A stretch of 62,903 nucleotides of DNA from Klebsiella pneumoniae (GTDB lineage: Bacteria > Myxococcota_A > UBA796 > GCA-2862545): positions 1-62,903 of the forward strand of contig CAMASI010000014.1 in assembly GCA_945861065.1 (NCBI GenBank). The letters are read 5' to 3'. The notes beneath the pieces were generated by a model. That model had not been told where the DNA came from. It made no database searches and worked only from the letters and a program-made list of their open reading frames with translations. Positions within the stretch are counted from its first letter, which is position 1. Each line of letters begins with the position of its first letter. Below are positions 17,883 to 28,100 of the stretch, piece after piece. Position numbers and translations under genes: made by a program.

Positions 17883-17911
17883 TTGACATCGGTTCTGACC
17901 CGTGGCATGAT
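17883..17911 (+). promoter_or_regulatory. Sigma-70-type promoter for tether lipoprotein
   Basis: TTGACA (17883-17888) is a perfect -35 box. It is followed by a 17-base spacer and CATGAT (17906-17911) as the -10 box, 33 bases before the GTG start at 17944. It is the best consensus promoter I found in the window. Confidence 0.65.
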
Positions 17912-17943
17912 GCCGACGTGGTACCGAACCTGGGGGGCGAAAC

Positions 17944-18180
17944 GTGCGCCAAGTCGTAATCTGGACCTTTATTGCAACAGTCATGGCGTGTACGACGGAG
18001 GACAAAGGCCTCCTGACCGATACCAGTCTGTTCGTCGATCCGGACACGGATGCTGACGCCGATACGGACGCCGATTCGGATTCGGATTCGGACTCCGACT
18101 CCGATAGCGATTCGGACGCCGACTCGGATTCCGACACGGACACCGATACCGGTGAGACGACCGGCGGGACCGGGACCTAG
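17944..18180 (+). CDS. Asp/Ser-repeat tether-only lipoprotein
   Basis: 78 aa. GTG start with a GGGGGG ribosome site 6 bases upstream. The signal peptide ends VMAC (Cys16). After about 20 ordinary residues the rest is Asp alternating with Ser, Thr or Ala (about residues 33-68), ending in a Thr/Gly tail. No folded domain follows. It resembles the linkers that join lipid anchors to domains in other exported proteins here, for example the arylsulfotransferase-like lipoprotein near 36 kb. It may bind calcium or give a charged coat. The gene has its own promoter and terminator, which argues that it is real despite low complexity. Confidence 0.7.
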   Translation: MRQVVIWTFIATVMACTTEDKGLLTDTSLFVDPDTDADADTDADSDSDSDSDSDSDSDADSDSDTDTDTGETTGGTGT

Positions 18181-18198
18181 TCTACGGCTCTCGTGCCT

Positions 18199-18225
18199 GA
18201 AGGGGTCGCTTGCGGCCCTTTTTTT
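18199..18225 (+). terminator. Rho-independent terminator
   Basis: An AAGGG...CCCTT stem with inner CGC/GCG pairing is followed by a run of seven T, 19 bases after the stop of the tether lipoprotein and in its direction. Confidence 0.7.
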
Positions 18226-18277
18226 CGTCGACCGAAAATTGAAGGGGTGGCCGAACAGCTTGAGCGCTGTTGCGGCC

Positions 18278-20971
18278 TCAGCCGACACACATTGCGTTGC
18301 AAGCATCGCCATCCAAGCGGTTGCCATCATCGCAGGTCTCGGGCGATTGCAACACACCGTCGCCGCACTCGGGCGCGCTCTGGCCATCGGTGTTCGCGCC
18401 CCAACAGACGCGCTCCCCGGCTTCGGTGAGGGCACACGTGTGGTATCTGCCCGCACTCAGCCCGTGAAACACACCAGACGGGGGCTGGGTCTGCGCGTAG
18501 AAGTCGCGTCCCCAACAAGCGATCCCGCCGGTGGCATCTAAGGCGCAGGTGTGGCTATGCCCGGCGGCGATTTCCACAAAGGCGCCACCAGGGGGGGACG
18601 CCTGCCCGTAATCGTTCCAGCCCCAACACTCGGCTGCACCGTCCGAAACCCGAAGGCCGCAGGTGTGAGACCCGCCGACCGCGATGGCCGTCACCGCCTC
18701 CACTGTCGCGTCGAGTTGGCCTGAATCGTTCGTGCCCCAACAGCTCACAAACGCGTCCGTGCCAAGCCCACAAGAAAACCCAAAGCCCGCCTGGGCGTCA
18801 ACGACGCTGCCAATCGGTGCGTCAGTTTCTCCACTGTCGTTTCGGCCCCAACACACCGCATCGGCCGAGCTTGTCACGCCACACGTGTGGTACCACCCGG
18901 CGTCCACCAAAACGTAGTCCTCCGCGGGTGCCGCCGTTTGCCCTTCGAGGTCGCGGCCCCAACACGTCAGCAGGCCAGCAGCGTCCACCGCACACGAATG
19001 GTAGCGGCCAGTGGAAAGAGCCGTAAAGGCCCCCCCAGGTGCGGAAGTCTGACCTTGGTCGTTGAGGCCCCAACACAACACGCTCCCCGCCTCGTCCAAC
19101 GCACACGCGTGATGCCCGCCGCCAGCCACGCTGGTAAATCCAGGGGCATAAGCGGCCTCACAACTGGCTGTGCAACCATCGGTATCGTCTGCATCTCCGT
19201 CGTCGCAGGCTTCGTCACCGTCGATTTCCCCGTCTCCACATCCCTTGAGTACGAGTGAAACCACATTGCTCACGGCAGACGCGTCGCCCGACGCGACGAC
19301 CGCCTGCGCGACCCCCATCTCGCCTAAATCGCGACTCAGGCTGACCACCCGTGAGATGGCCGCCGAACCGTCCGCACCCGCGAGCACATCGGCCCGAGCG
19401 CCGTTGCCGACCACATCCCAACACAACCCGTTGAGTTCTGCAGGACAGATTCCCGGCGATTCATCGTCCGCCAACCGCACCCGCGTAAACAACATGCCGG
19501 GCACGTCGTCCACCACGCAACTCATCGCCTCGCCCGGGCCCACGACGTCGCAACCCAAACGCAGCCCTGGGGGCGCGTCTCCCCACCGCAACAGCGACGC
19601 CACGGCACCGGCCACATCGAGGCGGCCCGCACCGTAGTACGGATCCCAACCGACCGCGTCTTCCGTGTCTTCGCCTACGCGGTCGATCGTCCCCAGAATG
19701 AGGGCGCGCTCGAGCGACGACCGTGACGCGAGCGGATCGAGGGTTCGGAGAAGACCGAGCGTACCCGCGACGAGCGGCGCCGCCATGGAAGTGCCGCTTC
19801 GGGCATTGGTGTAATCCCCATCGTCGATGTCCAGCCCCAGCATCGAAACGCCGGGCGCGAGCAGATCGACGTGGTCGCCCCAATTGCTGCCCCACGCGCC
19901 GCCGACTGCCTTGGTGACGCGTCGATCCGACCCGTCCGACGCCCCCACCGCGATCACCTCGGGGTAGGCGGCCGGCCACAACAAGACGTTGGCGTCGTCG
20001 TTTCCGATCGCCGCGACGACCGAGACGCCGACGCCCGTCGCGTAGGCCACCGCATCTTCCAACGCGAACAACGGCACTGGCGCCACCGTGGACATGTTCG
20101 CCACATGAGCACCTTCGTCGGCCGCGTACACCAAGGCCTCCGCCCACGAAGAAACGAAGCCATAAGCGAAGGCGTCGAGGTCCTTGAGCACCATCACACG
20201 ACAATCCCAGCACACACCCGCGAAGCCCGTCGCGTTGTTGCCGGACGCCGCTGCGAGACCCGCGACATTGCTCCCGTGGCCATTGTCATCGTCAGGATCC
20301 GCGTCCCAGGACACAAAATCAAAGCCGACATCGTCGTCCACGTAGCCGTTGGCGTCGTCGTCCACCCCGTTTCCAGCGATCTCATCGACGTTGTGCCACA
20401 GATTTGAGGCGATGTCGGGCTCCGTCAGATTCACACCGGAGTCCAAAATCGCGATGGTGACCGTGCCATCGCCGGTGACCACATCCCAAGCTTCCTGGGC
20501 ATGAATCAACACACCCGGCACCGCGCCATCTACCTTCCCGGTGCCGTCGAGCGCCCATTGCTGCGAAAACCACGCATCGCTCGGCACACTCGCGCCCCAC
20601 CCGACCGCGTCCGCCGCCGCTTCTTCCATTCCAGCCAGCGCACCCGCGGCCTCGGCGTTCAAGTCTGAACTGGCCGACGACACGACGTAGATGCGATCGA
20701 GTCCAAGCGACTGGAACAGCAATGGATCGCGGCTCCCTCCGGTACGAAAGAGCGGCGACAACTCGAAAACCCCGGCCACTTCCCAGGCTGCGCGCAGATC
20801 GTCCGCCGCGGGCGTACCGTCAGCCAACACGACCACACCCTCGGAAACGCGCACGATCACCGACCCGCCCTGATCAGCGCGTGTCGCGGCGCGGCCAGAT
20901 TCAGCCGACCGCAGGCCCGGCGCACAGCCAGCCCACGCCATCAACGCCGAAACGAGAATCCACCGCCCCAT
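18278..20971 (-). CDS. Secreted subtilase (S8) with RCC1-like repeats
   Basis: 897 aa. Signal peptide with AGC (Cys16), possibly a lipoprotein. The S8 domain spans about residues 130-450: Asp177 in AILDSGV, His232 in NGHGSNVAG, oxyanion Asn324 in AIGND and Ser395 in GTSMAAP. The set is complete, so protease activity is expected. A beta-rich section follows, then a DUF4215-like Cys segment (CGDGEIDGDEACDDGD, about 575-605). Six or more RCC1-like units come next (HxCALD, then CWGxNxxGQ, about 610-860), and a second Cys segment lies at the end. The repeats may form a propeller for binding. The 5' leader is very short, with TACAAT 7 bases before the ATG. Confidence 0.9.
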   Translation of the reverse strand: MGRWILVSALMAWAGCAPGLRSAESGRAATRADQGGSVIVRVSEGVVVLADGTPAADDLRAAWEVAGVFELSPLFRTGGSRDPLLFQSLGLDRIYVVSSASSDLNAEAAGALAGMEEAAADAVGWGASVPSDAWFSQQWALDGTGKVDGAVPGVLIHAQEAWDVVTGDGTVTIAILDSGVNLTEPDIASNLWHNVDEIAGNGVDDDANGYVDDDVGFDFVSWDADPDDDNGHGSNVAGLAAASGNNATGFAGVCWDCRVMVLKDLDAFAYGFVSSWAEALVYAADEGAHVANMSTVAPVPLFALEDAVAYATGVGVSVVAAIGNDDANVLLWPAAYPEVIAVGASDGSDRRVTKAVGGAWGSNWGDHVDLLAPGVSMLGLDIDDGDYTNARSGTSMAAPLVAGTLGLLRTLDPLASRSSLERALILGTIDRVGEDTEDAVGWDPYYGAGRLDVAGAVASLLRWGDAPPGLRLGCDVVGPGEAMSCVVDDVPGMLFTRVRLADDESPGICPAELNGLCWDVVGNGARADVLAGADGSAAISRVVSLSRDLGEMGVAQAVVASGDASAVSNVVSLVLKGCGDGEIDGDEACDDGDADDTDGCTASCEAAYAPGFTSVAGGGHHACALDEAGSVLCWGLNDQGQTSAPGGAFTALSTGRYHSCAVDAAGLLTCWGRDLEGQTAAPAEDYVLVDAGWYHTCGVTSSADAVCWGRNDSGETDAPIGSVVDAQAGFGFSCGLGTDAFVSCWGTNDSGQLDATVEAVTAIAVGGSHTCGLRVSDGAAECWGWNDYGQASPPGGAFVEIAAGHSHTCALDATGGIACWGRDFYAQTQPPSGVFHGLSAGRYHTCALTEAGERVCWGANTDGQSAPECGDGVLQSPETCDDGNRLDGDACNAMCVG

Positions 20972-21069
20972 CGTGCGGATTGTACTCCAATTGCCAGCGA
21001 TTGGATCTCAATCACGCGAGGTTGGACGCCAGAACGCGGCAACGCTACCGCGACGCCTGAGAGACAACG

Positions 21070-21852
21070 ATGTTCGCCGCGCTTCTCCTCGGTTGCGGCG
21101 GTCTGCGGTTGTACCCCGACGGTGCGTACCCTTCGTACCCGTCGAGTTTCACCCACGGCCGCTATGCCTTCGACGCCCTTTCTTTGCCTGACGTGCCCGA
21201 CGTGGACGGCGACGGGGTCGTAGACAACCACCTCCCCGACGTGCTCCGGCTGATCGACACGATCGCACCCGACCAGGGCTTTGACCCAGAGAACTTTGAT
21301 GTGCGCCTCGCCGACAACATCACCGAGCATAGCACCATACTCGTAGACGCCGAACAGGCGGATCTGACGCTTCAAATCGCCTTTCTCACGGCGACCCGAG
21401 TCGACGGCGTCCTGGTTCCCTGCCCCGAAAGCTACAATGAATCCGGAACACCCACCGAAGTCGTCAAAGGCGTATTCCTAGATGAAACGACGATCGTGGC
21501 CGGGCCCACGACGCTGCGAATCGAGGTGGTCGGCGCCCTCAATACGCCGACCGTACCGCTTCAGCTCAGCCGCGCTACTGTGGAAGGGACCCTGTCCAGT
21601 GCGGTCATGGAGGGCCGGATTTTCGCCGTGCTTCCCATCGAGACGACGCTGAGCGATTTCATCATTCCGTTGTTGCCCCAAGACGGCTACGACATCGACG
21701 GAGACGGTGTCGTCGAGTCCGTCGAAGAACTGATCGCCATGCTCGAGGACCTAGCACCCAGCCTCGCCGACGTAGAACTCCCTTACGGCGAACTCGGCGT
21801 CTCCGTGGCCTTGGACTACGTCGCCCATCCCGCGTCTTGGCAAGATCCGTGA
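21070..21852 (+). CDS. Hypothetical lipoprotein, first gene of export operon
   Basis: 260 aa. Short signal MFAALLLGC (Cys9). The mature protein has two DxDGDGVV-type acidic loops (about residues 45-52 and 213-220) that look like calcium-binding or dockerin-like loops, separated by a beta-rich domain. No family is named. The ATG follows GAGAGACAACG. The stop overlaps the next gene (a GTG at 21849 shares GTGA; a TTG at 21837 is an alternative start), so it is coupled to the pseudo-subtilase. Confidence 0.7.
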   Translation: MFAALLLGCGGLRLYPDGAYPSYPSSFTHGRYAFDALSLPDVPDVDGDGVVDNHLPDVLRLIDTIAPDQGFDPENFDVRLADNITEHSTILVDAEQADLTLQIAFLTATRVDGVLVPCPESYNESGTPTEVVKGVFLDETTIVAGPTTLRIEVVGALNTPTVPLQLSRATVEGTLSSAVMEGRIFAVLPIETTLSDFIIPLLPQDGYDIDGDGVVESVEELIAMLEDLAPSLADVELPYGELGVSVALDYVAHPASWQDP

Positions 21853-24800
21853 TCGCCGCCTTCCTGCTGTCCAGCGCCGTCGCGTATGACCCGATGCCAC
21901 CCTACCCGGACTGCACCACGGACCGCCGGGACCTGTGCCCTTCGGAAGTCGCGGGCAGTTGGGAACTGCACAGTTGGATTCCTGACGGCAGCCTGACGAC
22001 GGTCCGGCCAGAAGAACTGGCATTGGGCTCTGGAATCGCAGCCGATGTCGCTTTTCGAGAGGCGACCGGCGATTGGGCCACCGTGGTCGCGGTGCTCGAT
22101 TCCGGCATCTACTGGCAGGACGCCTCAATCGCCGCAAAAGTGCGTCTCAACGCTGGCGAACTGCCCGATCCAATCGGCGCCGATGGCTTGCCATCCGCCG
22201 ACCCCGACGGAAATGGCCATCTCGACATCGCCGACTGGCAATGGGATCTTTCCATTGACTGGACCGCCGGCGCGGACCCTGCCGACGACGTGCTCGACCC
22301 CTCCGACCTCATCGCGCGATTCTCCGACGGGATTGACGACGATGGCAACGGCTTCCCCGACGACATCGCTGGATGGGATTTCTTCGATCTCGACAACGAC
22401 CCCTACGCGGCACTGCAAGTCGGGGAAGCTGCGGAACACGGAACTGGCGTCATGGAGGGTGCCGCGGCCGGTGGCGACGACGGCGGCGACGTTGGAACCT
22501 GCCCCAATTGCGCCATTGTCCCCATCCGCATCGGCGACAGTTTCGTTGTGAGCGGGGACCGGGTTGGGATGGGTCTAGTGTACGCGGCCACCGTGCCTGT
22601 CGACGCCGCAGCCATGGCGATCGGTGCCATGTCTCACCCGGCGCACACCCGTGCGGCCATTCGGTACGCCTGGGACAACGGCATCGTGCTCGTCGGCGCC
22701 GCAGGCGACGAGATGAGCTACCACCACAACTTTCCGGCCGCCGAAGACCCCATCATCTACGTGCACTCGATCCGCGGCGACAACCAAAACGAAGACGAAG
22801 AGACGTTCAGCTATTTCAACACATGGAATTGCAACAACGTCGGGCCCCGCGTAGACCTCGTCGCCCCAAGCAACGCCTGCGCGACCGGCGCCGTAGCCAT
22901 GATTGCGGGCTCGGCCGCGTTGCTGCGCGCCACCGGTCGGCAACACGACCTTGAACTCGACAGCAACGAGATCCGTGCCCTGTTGACGACGACGACCGAC
23001 GAAGTCGTTCTGTCCGAAGCCGACGCTGAACTCGCGAAGACCTGGCCCACTGCCCCTGGTTGGGACCCGTTCAGCGGCTACGGCCGCGTCCACCTAGGTC
23101 GGGCCGTGCAGGCCGTTTCCTCGGGAAATATTCCCCCCATCGCCGACATCAGCTCTCCACGTTGGTTCTCCCATGTGAACGGCGTTGTTCAAGTGGAAGG
23201 AACCATAGGGGCGCCGCACGACTCGGTTTCCGCCTGGGTGCTCGAGCGCGGCGACGGGCAACAACCGGATCTATGGACGGAGGTTGCCTCAGGCGACAGC
23301 GCCGTAGACGGCCTCTTAGCCACAGTCGACCTCCCAGCCCAACGTCACGCGCTCGTGGACTTGTCCGATCAGACCGTGCTCGAGCGTTTCGAACGCGCGC
23401 ACGAAGCGCTGGTGCAACTGCGTCTCACCGTGACCGACGGTGCGGGCCGCACGGCAAGCAAGCAGGTGGGCGTGTGGACGCACGACGATCCCGACCTGTT
23501 TCCCGGCTTCCCAATCGACCTCGGGACCAGCGTCGAAGGTGGGGCGTCGCTGGTAGACTTGAATGACGACGGCGTGTTCGAGATCGTCGTAGTCGGGTCC
23601 GACGGCACCGTGCATGCCTTCCGCAGCGACGGTTCGGAAATGCCCGGCTTCCCCGTCACCACGGACCCGTGGCCCGGACTTGCCGCGGTGGCGAATGCCG
23701 AGCCTTGGGCCTCTGGCGGCGTGCCTTTTCCGAACGAAGGGGTGCTCGCAGGCCCGGCGGTCGGCGACCTTGATGGCGACGGCGCAGCGGACATCGTCGT
23801 CGGTACTGCCGGCGGCCACGTGCACGCTTGGCGAAACGACGGGAGCCCTGTCCCCGGCTTCCCGGTGGCCATTGTCGGCCGCACACCTGAAGAATTTACG
23901 CCGGGTAACGGCTGGGAAAATGGTATTTTCGGCGCTCCGGCCTTGGTGGACGTCGACGGAGACGGGGACCACGAAATCATCGTCGCCGCTATGGATCAAC
24001 GGTTGTACGTGTGGGACGGGGACGGCGCGCTCCTTCCCGGCTGGCCTTTGGACCTATGCACGGGAGACGGATGCAGCGTGGGCGCCCGAATTGTGGCAGT
24101 CCCTGCGGTGGCCGATATCGACGGTGACGGCGATCCCGACGCTGTGCTCGGCACCAACGAGATTCCGCCCGGAGCCACAGGCCAAATCTACGCCGTAGAC
24201 CTGCGAAGCGTCACGGTCCTTCCCGGCTTCCCAATGTTTCGGCCAGGCCTCATCAACCAATCGATTTTGCCGATGATCGGGGAGGGTCACCCCAGCTCCG
24301 TCGGGCTCATCGACCTCGATGGTGACGGGCGCAGCGAAATCGTCAGCGAAGCCATGTTGGGCGCCGACGGGGTCGTGGACCTGCAAGGCAACGAAGTCCT
24401 CGACCTCCGGTTCACTGGCGATGCCTTCGGCGTCGACAGCAACGTGCATGACCCCTCGATCGTTACGCTCGCCAGCAATCCCGCTATCGGTGACCTCGAC
24501 GGGGATGGCACCCCCGACATCGTGTACGGCGGGTCGGGTGTGAATTGGCTCGTCGCACTCCCCCTCGCTTTGTTGTACGAGCACGAACACGGGGTGCTCG
24601 CGTGGAGCGGCAAAACCGCTGAGGTTTTCCCCGGATTTCCGCGCCAGATCGACGACGTCTCTTTCTTCGTGGGGCCCGCCATCGCTGACATCAGCGGCGA
24701 CGGTCGCCCGGAGGTCATCACCACGTCCGGTGGGCATTTCATGTACGCCTGGAACGTCGACGGCCAAATTGCGCCGGGGTGGCCCAAGTTCACCGGCGGC

Positions 24801-25109
24801 TGGTCGGTCTCCGGCCCTTCCGTCGGCGATGTGAGCGGCGATGGCTATCTGGACGTCGTGCTTACGACGCGCGAGGGCTACCTGTTTGCCTGGTCGACCT
24901 TGGGCGACGCCTCCGCCAACACGCATTGGCCCTCCCCGCGCCATGACCCGCAGAACACCGGGTCCTGGCACAGTCCCCTCGTCGCGCAGGCCGGTCCCGT
25001 ACCGCAAGCTACTGGCCCAACCGGTTGTTGCCGGAAGGACTCGTCCGCCGCGGGGTTGTTGTGGCTGCCCGGATTATTCACCTTGTTCTGGAGACGTCGA
25101 TGCTGCTGA
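21837..25109 (+). CDS. Secreted subtilase-like protein lacking catalytic Ser, with FG-GAP/VCBS propeller
   Basis: 1090 aa from TTG at 21837; GTG at 21849 is possible but loses the only basic residue of the signal peptide. The S8 fold is recognisable (about residues 75-425): Asp88 in VVAVLDSG and His201 in EHGTG remain. The oxyanion Asn is Asp291 (GAAGDE), and the GTSMAAP site reads ATGAVAM, putting Gly351 where Ser should be. It is predicted to be inactive. Residues about 500-1050 hold FG-GAP/VCBS repeats (DLDGDG, PGFP motifs), likely a beta-propeller. The C-terminus has GCC, a hydrophobic stretch and RRR, like a MYXO-CTERM surface-sorting tail. It overlaps the next gene by 10 bases. Confidence 0.85.
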   Translation: MARSVIAAFLLSSAVAYDPMPPYPDCTTDRRDLCPSEVAGSWELHSWIPDGSLTTVRPEELALGSGIAADVAFREATGDWATVVAVLDSGIYWQDASIAAKVRLNAGELPDPIGADGLPSADPDGNGHLDIADWQWDLSIDWTAGADPADDVLDPSDLIARFSDGIDDDGNGFPDDIAGWDFFDLDNDPYAALQVGEAAEHGTGVMEGAAAGGDDGGDVGTCPNCAIVPIRIGDSFVVSGDRVGMGLVYAATVPVDAAAMAIGAMSHPAHTRAAIRYAWDNGIVLVGAAGDEMSYHHNFPAAEDPIIYVHSIRGDNQNEDEETFSYFNTWNCNNVGPRVDLVAPSNACATGAVAMIAGSAALLRATGRQHDLELDSNEIRALLTTTTDEVVLSEADAELAKTWPTAPGWDPFSGYGRVHLGRAVQAVSSGNIPPIADISSPRWFSHVNGVVQVEGTIGAPHDSVSAWVLERGDGQQPDLWTEVASGDSAVDGLLATVDLPAQRHALVDLSDQTVLERFERAHEALVQLRLTVTDGAGRTASKQVGVWTHDDPDLFPGFPIDLGTSVEGGASLVDLNDDGVFEIVVVGSDGTVHAFRSDGSEMPGFPVTTDPWPGLAAVANAEPWASGGVPFPNEGVLAGPAVGDLDGDGAADIVVGTAGGHVHAWRNDGSPVPGFPVAIVGRTPEEFTPGNGWENGIFGAPALVDVDGDGDHEIIVAAMDQRLYVWDGDGALLPGWPLDLCTGDGCSVGARIVAVPAVADIDGDGDPDAVLGTNEIPPGATGQIYAVDLRSVTVLPGFPMFRPGLINQSILPMIGEGHPSSVGLIDLDGDGRSEIVSEAMLGADGVVDLQGNEVLDLRFTGDAFGVDSNVHDPSIVTLASNPAIGDLDGDGTPDIVYGGSGVNWLVALPLALLYEHEHGVLAWSGKTAEVFPGFPRQIDDVSFFVGPAIADISGDGRPEVITTSGGHFMYAWNVDGQIAPGWPKFTGGWSVSGPSVGDVSGDGYLDVVLTTREGYLFAWSTLGDASANTHWPSPRHDPQNTGSWHSPLVAQAGPVPQATGPTGCCRKDSSAAGLLWLPGLFTLFWRRRCC

Positions 25110-28100
25110 CCTTGTTATGGCCATCGCTCGCATCGGCCGCTTGCCCTGAAGCCGTCGTGGCCAAACTGCTGTGTGGCGAGAGCGCCAGCGCCTACCTCGA
25201 CCCAGGCCCGTGGGCAGGCGCGGCTCCCAACCCCGCCACGCCAGGTTTGCCAGCACCCTGCCCCAATGGATTTGACGAATTCGACAGCGATCTGGGCGCT
25301 ACCTGCAACTACACGAATACCAACCTGTTCGGAATCGAGTTCTGCCAGAACCCTTTCACCGCCTGTACGGGCGACCACTATAGTTGCGGCACCATCTCGG
25401 ACCTTCCGATGGAGGGGCCCGAACACATCTATGAATTCGAATGCCCCGCTACCGGCGTCGTGACCGTCACGCTCAACGGCCTCGAATGCGACCTCGACCT
25501 GTATATTCTCGACGATTCGTGCGATCCGGAAACCGGCTGCGTCGAAGGAAAGAACGGCGCCAAACTCTTGGCCGAAACCATTGCATTTGACTGCGTGCTC
25601 GGCGATACGATGTTCCTCGTCGTGGAGGGCTACGGCCACTCCTGGCGGGGATGGGAGTCCTACGACGACACGCTGGGTTGGTGCGACTCCAATCTCGCGA
25701 GTCCCTTGGGCGACTACACGATCACCGTGGAAGTCGGCGGGGCCTGCAACGCCGCCGAGGTGTGCGACAACGGCTTGGACGATGACGGCGACGGCGACAT
25801 CGATTGCGACGACGCCGATTGTTTTGGAACCGACGAATGTTGCAACCAGGACGGTGACGGCTTCATCAACGAAGATTGTGGTGGAACGGATTGCCAGCCC
25901 GAAGACTTCAATCCCAACGACTTCGACGCGGACGGGGTTCCGAATTTCTGTGACGAATGCCCGAACGACGCGGACCCTGACCAGTCCGACGTGGACATCG
26001 ACGGCGAGGGCGACGTCTGCGATGTGTGCCCCGACGTCGCCGACCCCTTGCAGGTCGACGGCGACGGCGACGGATTTGGCGACCTCTGTGACGTGTGCCC
26101 GTCCGTTTCTGACGTCTTTCAGAATGACAACGACGGTGACGATGTCGGCGACGCCTGCGACGCATGCCCGACCGACTTCGATCCCCTACAACCCGATGGT
26201 GACGGCGATGGTGTAGGGGACGTCTGCGACGTGTGCCCCACCATTCTCGACCCCCTCCAAGCCGACGCCGATATCGACGGTGTGGGCGACAGTTGCGACC
26301 TCTGCCAGACGATTTCAAACCCGGACCAAGCCGACACCGACGAAGACGGCGACGGCGACGCTTGTGACAACTGCGAGTCCGTCGCCAATCCAACCCAAGC
26401 CGATATTGACGCCGATACCGTCGGTGACGCTTGTGACAACTGCCCGTTGGCGAAAAACGCCTCTCAAACGGACTCGGACTCCGATGCGGTGGGCGACGCT
26501 TGTGATGATTGCACGCTGATCCCGGACCCAGATCAGGTGGACGGGGACGCTGACGGCGCGGGCGACCTGTGTGACCTGTGCCCGCTGATCTCTGACCCCA
26601 CCCAAGACGACTCTGACCTCGACGGGCGCGGTGACGCCTGCGATAGCTGCCCCTCTGTTGCGGACGACGGCGCCGATAGCGACGGCGACAACGACGGCGA
26701 CGCCTGCGACAACTGCCCCCTGGCAGCGGATCCAACCCAAGTCGACAGTGACATCGACGGTCTCGGGAATGTGTGCGACGCTTGCCCGACACTGGCCGAC
26801 GATGGCGCCGACAGCGACGGCGACGGCGCCGGAGACGCCTGCGACAACTGCCCGAGCGCCGCGGATCCAACCCAAGCCGACAGCGACGGCGACGCAATTG
26901 GCAACGCCTGCGACGTGTGCGTGTTCGTGAAGGACCCCGCCCAAGTGGACGGCGACACCGACGGCTACGGCGACGTGTGCGACCTGTGTGTGCTCATCGC
27001 CGACGATCAGGCGGATGACGACGTGGACGGCGCGGGCGACGCCTGCGACACGTGCCCACTGGTCTTCGACCCCCTGCAACGGGATGGCGACTCCGACACC
27101 GTCGGCGACTTGTGCGACAATTGCGACGGATTCTCCGACCTCATCGACGATGACGGCGACGGCCTCCCCGATGGCTGCGACGATTGCCTCGGGGACCCCC
27201 TCGATTCCGACGCCGATGGCACCGCCGACGTGTGCGACCCGTGCCCCTTGGAAGCAAACGAGGCTGACGCCGACGGCGACTTCGTATTCTCGTGTGACGA
27301 CTGCGATGACAACAATGCGTTGCTTAGCCCTGCAGACAACGACGCCGACGGCGTGAGCGGCTGCGACGGCGACTGCGACGACACCAATCCGGGCACGTCA
27401 CCTGCCGCCCTGGAACTGCCCGATGGTCGCGACCAGGATTGTGATGGCCGCGTGGACGAAGACACGATCTGGAGCGATGACGACGGCGACGGCTGGTCCG
27501 AAGCCGGAGGAGATTGCGACGACGCCGACGCCAGCCGGTACCCGAGTGCGCTCGAACTGTGCGACGGCATCGACACCGACTGTGACGGGGCACTCGACAA
27601 CGGGACCGAATGCGCCGACGACGACGCGGACGGCTTCACCGAGCTGTACGGCGACTGCCACGATGGCGCTGCGGACGTCAACCCTTCGGCGACGGAGGAG
27701 CTTGGAAACGGCATCGACGATGATTGCGACGGGATTGTCGACGCTGGAAGCACCGACGCCGACGGCGACGGTTTCGCGCCGGAAGGCGGGGATTGTGACG
27801 ACGAGGACCCCACCCAATACCCAGGCGCGCCAGAGTTGCCAGATGGCGCAGATCAAGACTGCGACGACGTCGTGGACGAAGGCACGACCGCTGGCGACGA
27901 CGACCTGGACAGCTTTTCCGAGGAAGAAGGAGACTGCAACGACGAAGATCCGCGCATCTACCCGGGCGCGCCAGAGAGTGCCGACGGCATCGACGAAGAC
28001 TGCGACCAGATCATCGACAACGGTTCCCTCGACGTGGACGACGACGGCGACGGCTTGAGTGAGGACGACGGCGACTGCGACGATACAAACCGCAACGTTT

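Noticed and set aside
17836-18456. N-terminal extension of the head-GIN lipoprotein with Val/Gly/Ile/Arg repeats
   Set aside because: It is the antisense of the Asp/Ser tether and its terminator. The internal ATG at 17835 gives a clean lipoprotein signal.
22073-22954. Several overlapping plus- and minus-strand frames within the pseudo-subtilase gene
   Set aside because: Basic low-complexity translations without signals; the main frame carries the S8 and propeller motifs.
25908-26897. 330-residue Arg-rich minus-strand frame
   Set aside because: Mirror of the thrombospondin type-3 repeats; low complexity and no start signal.
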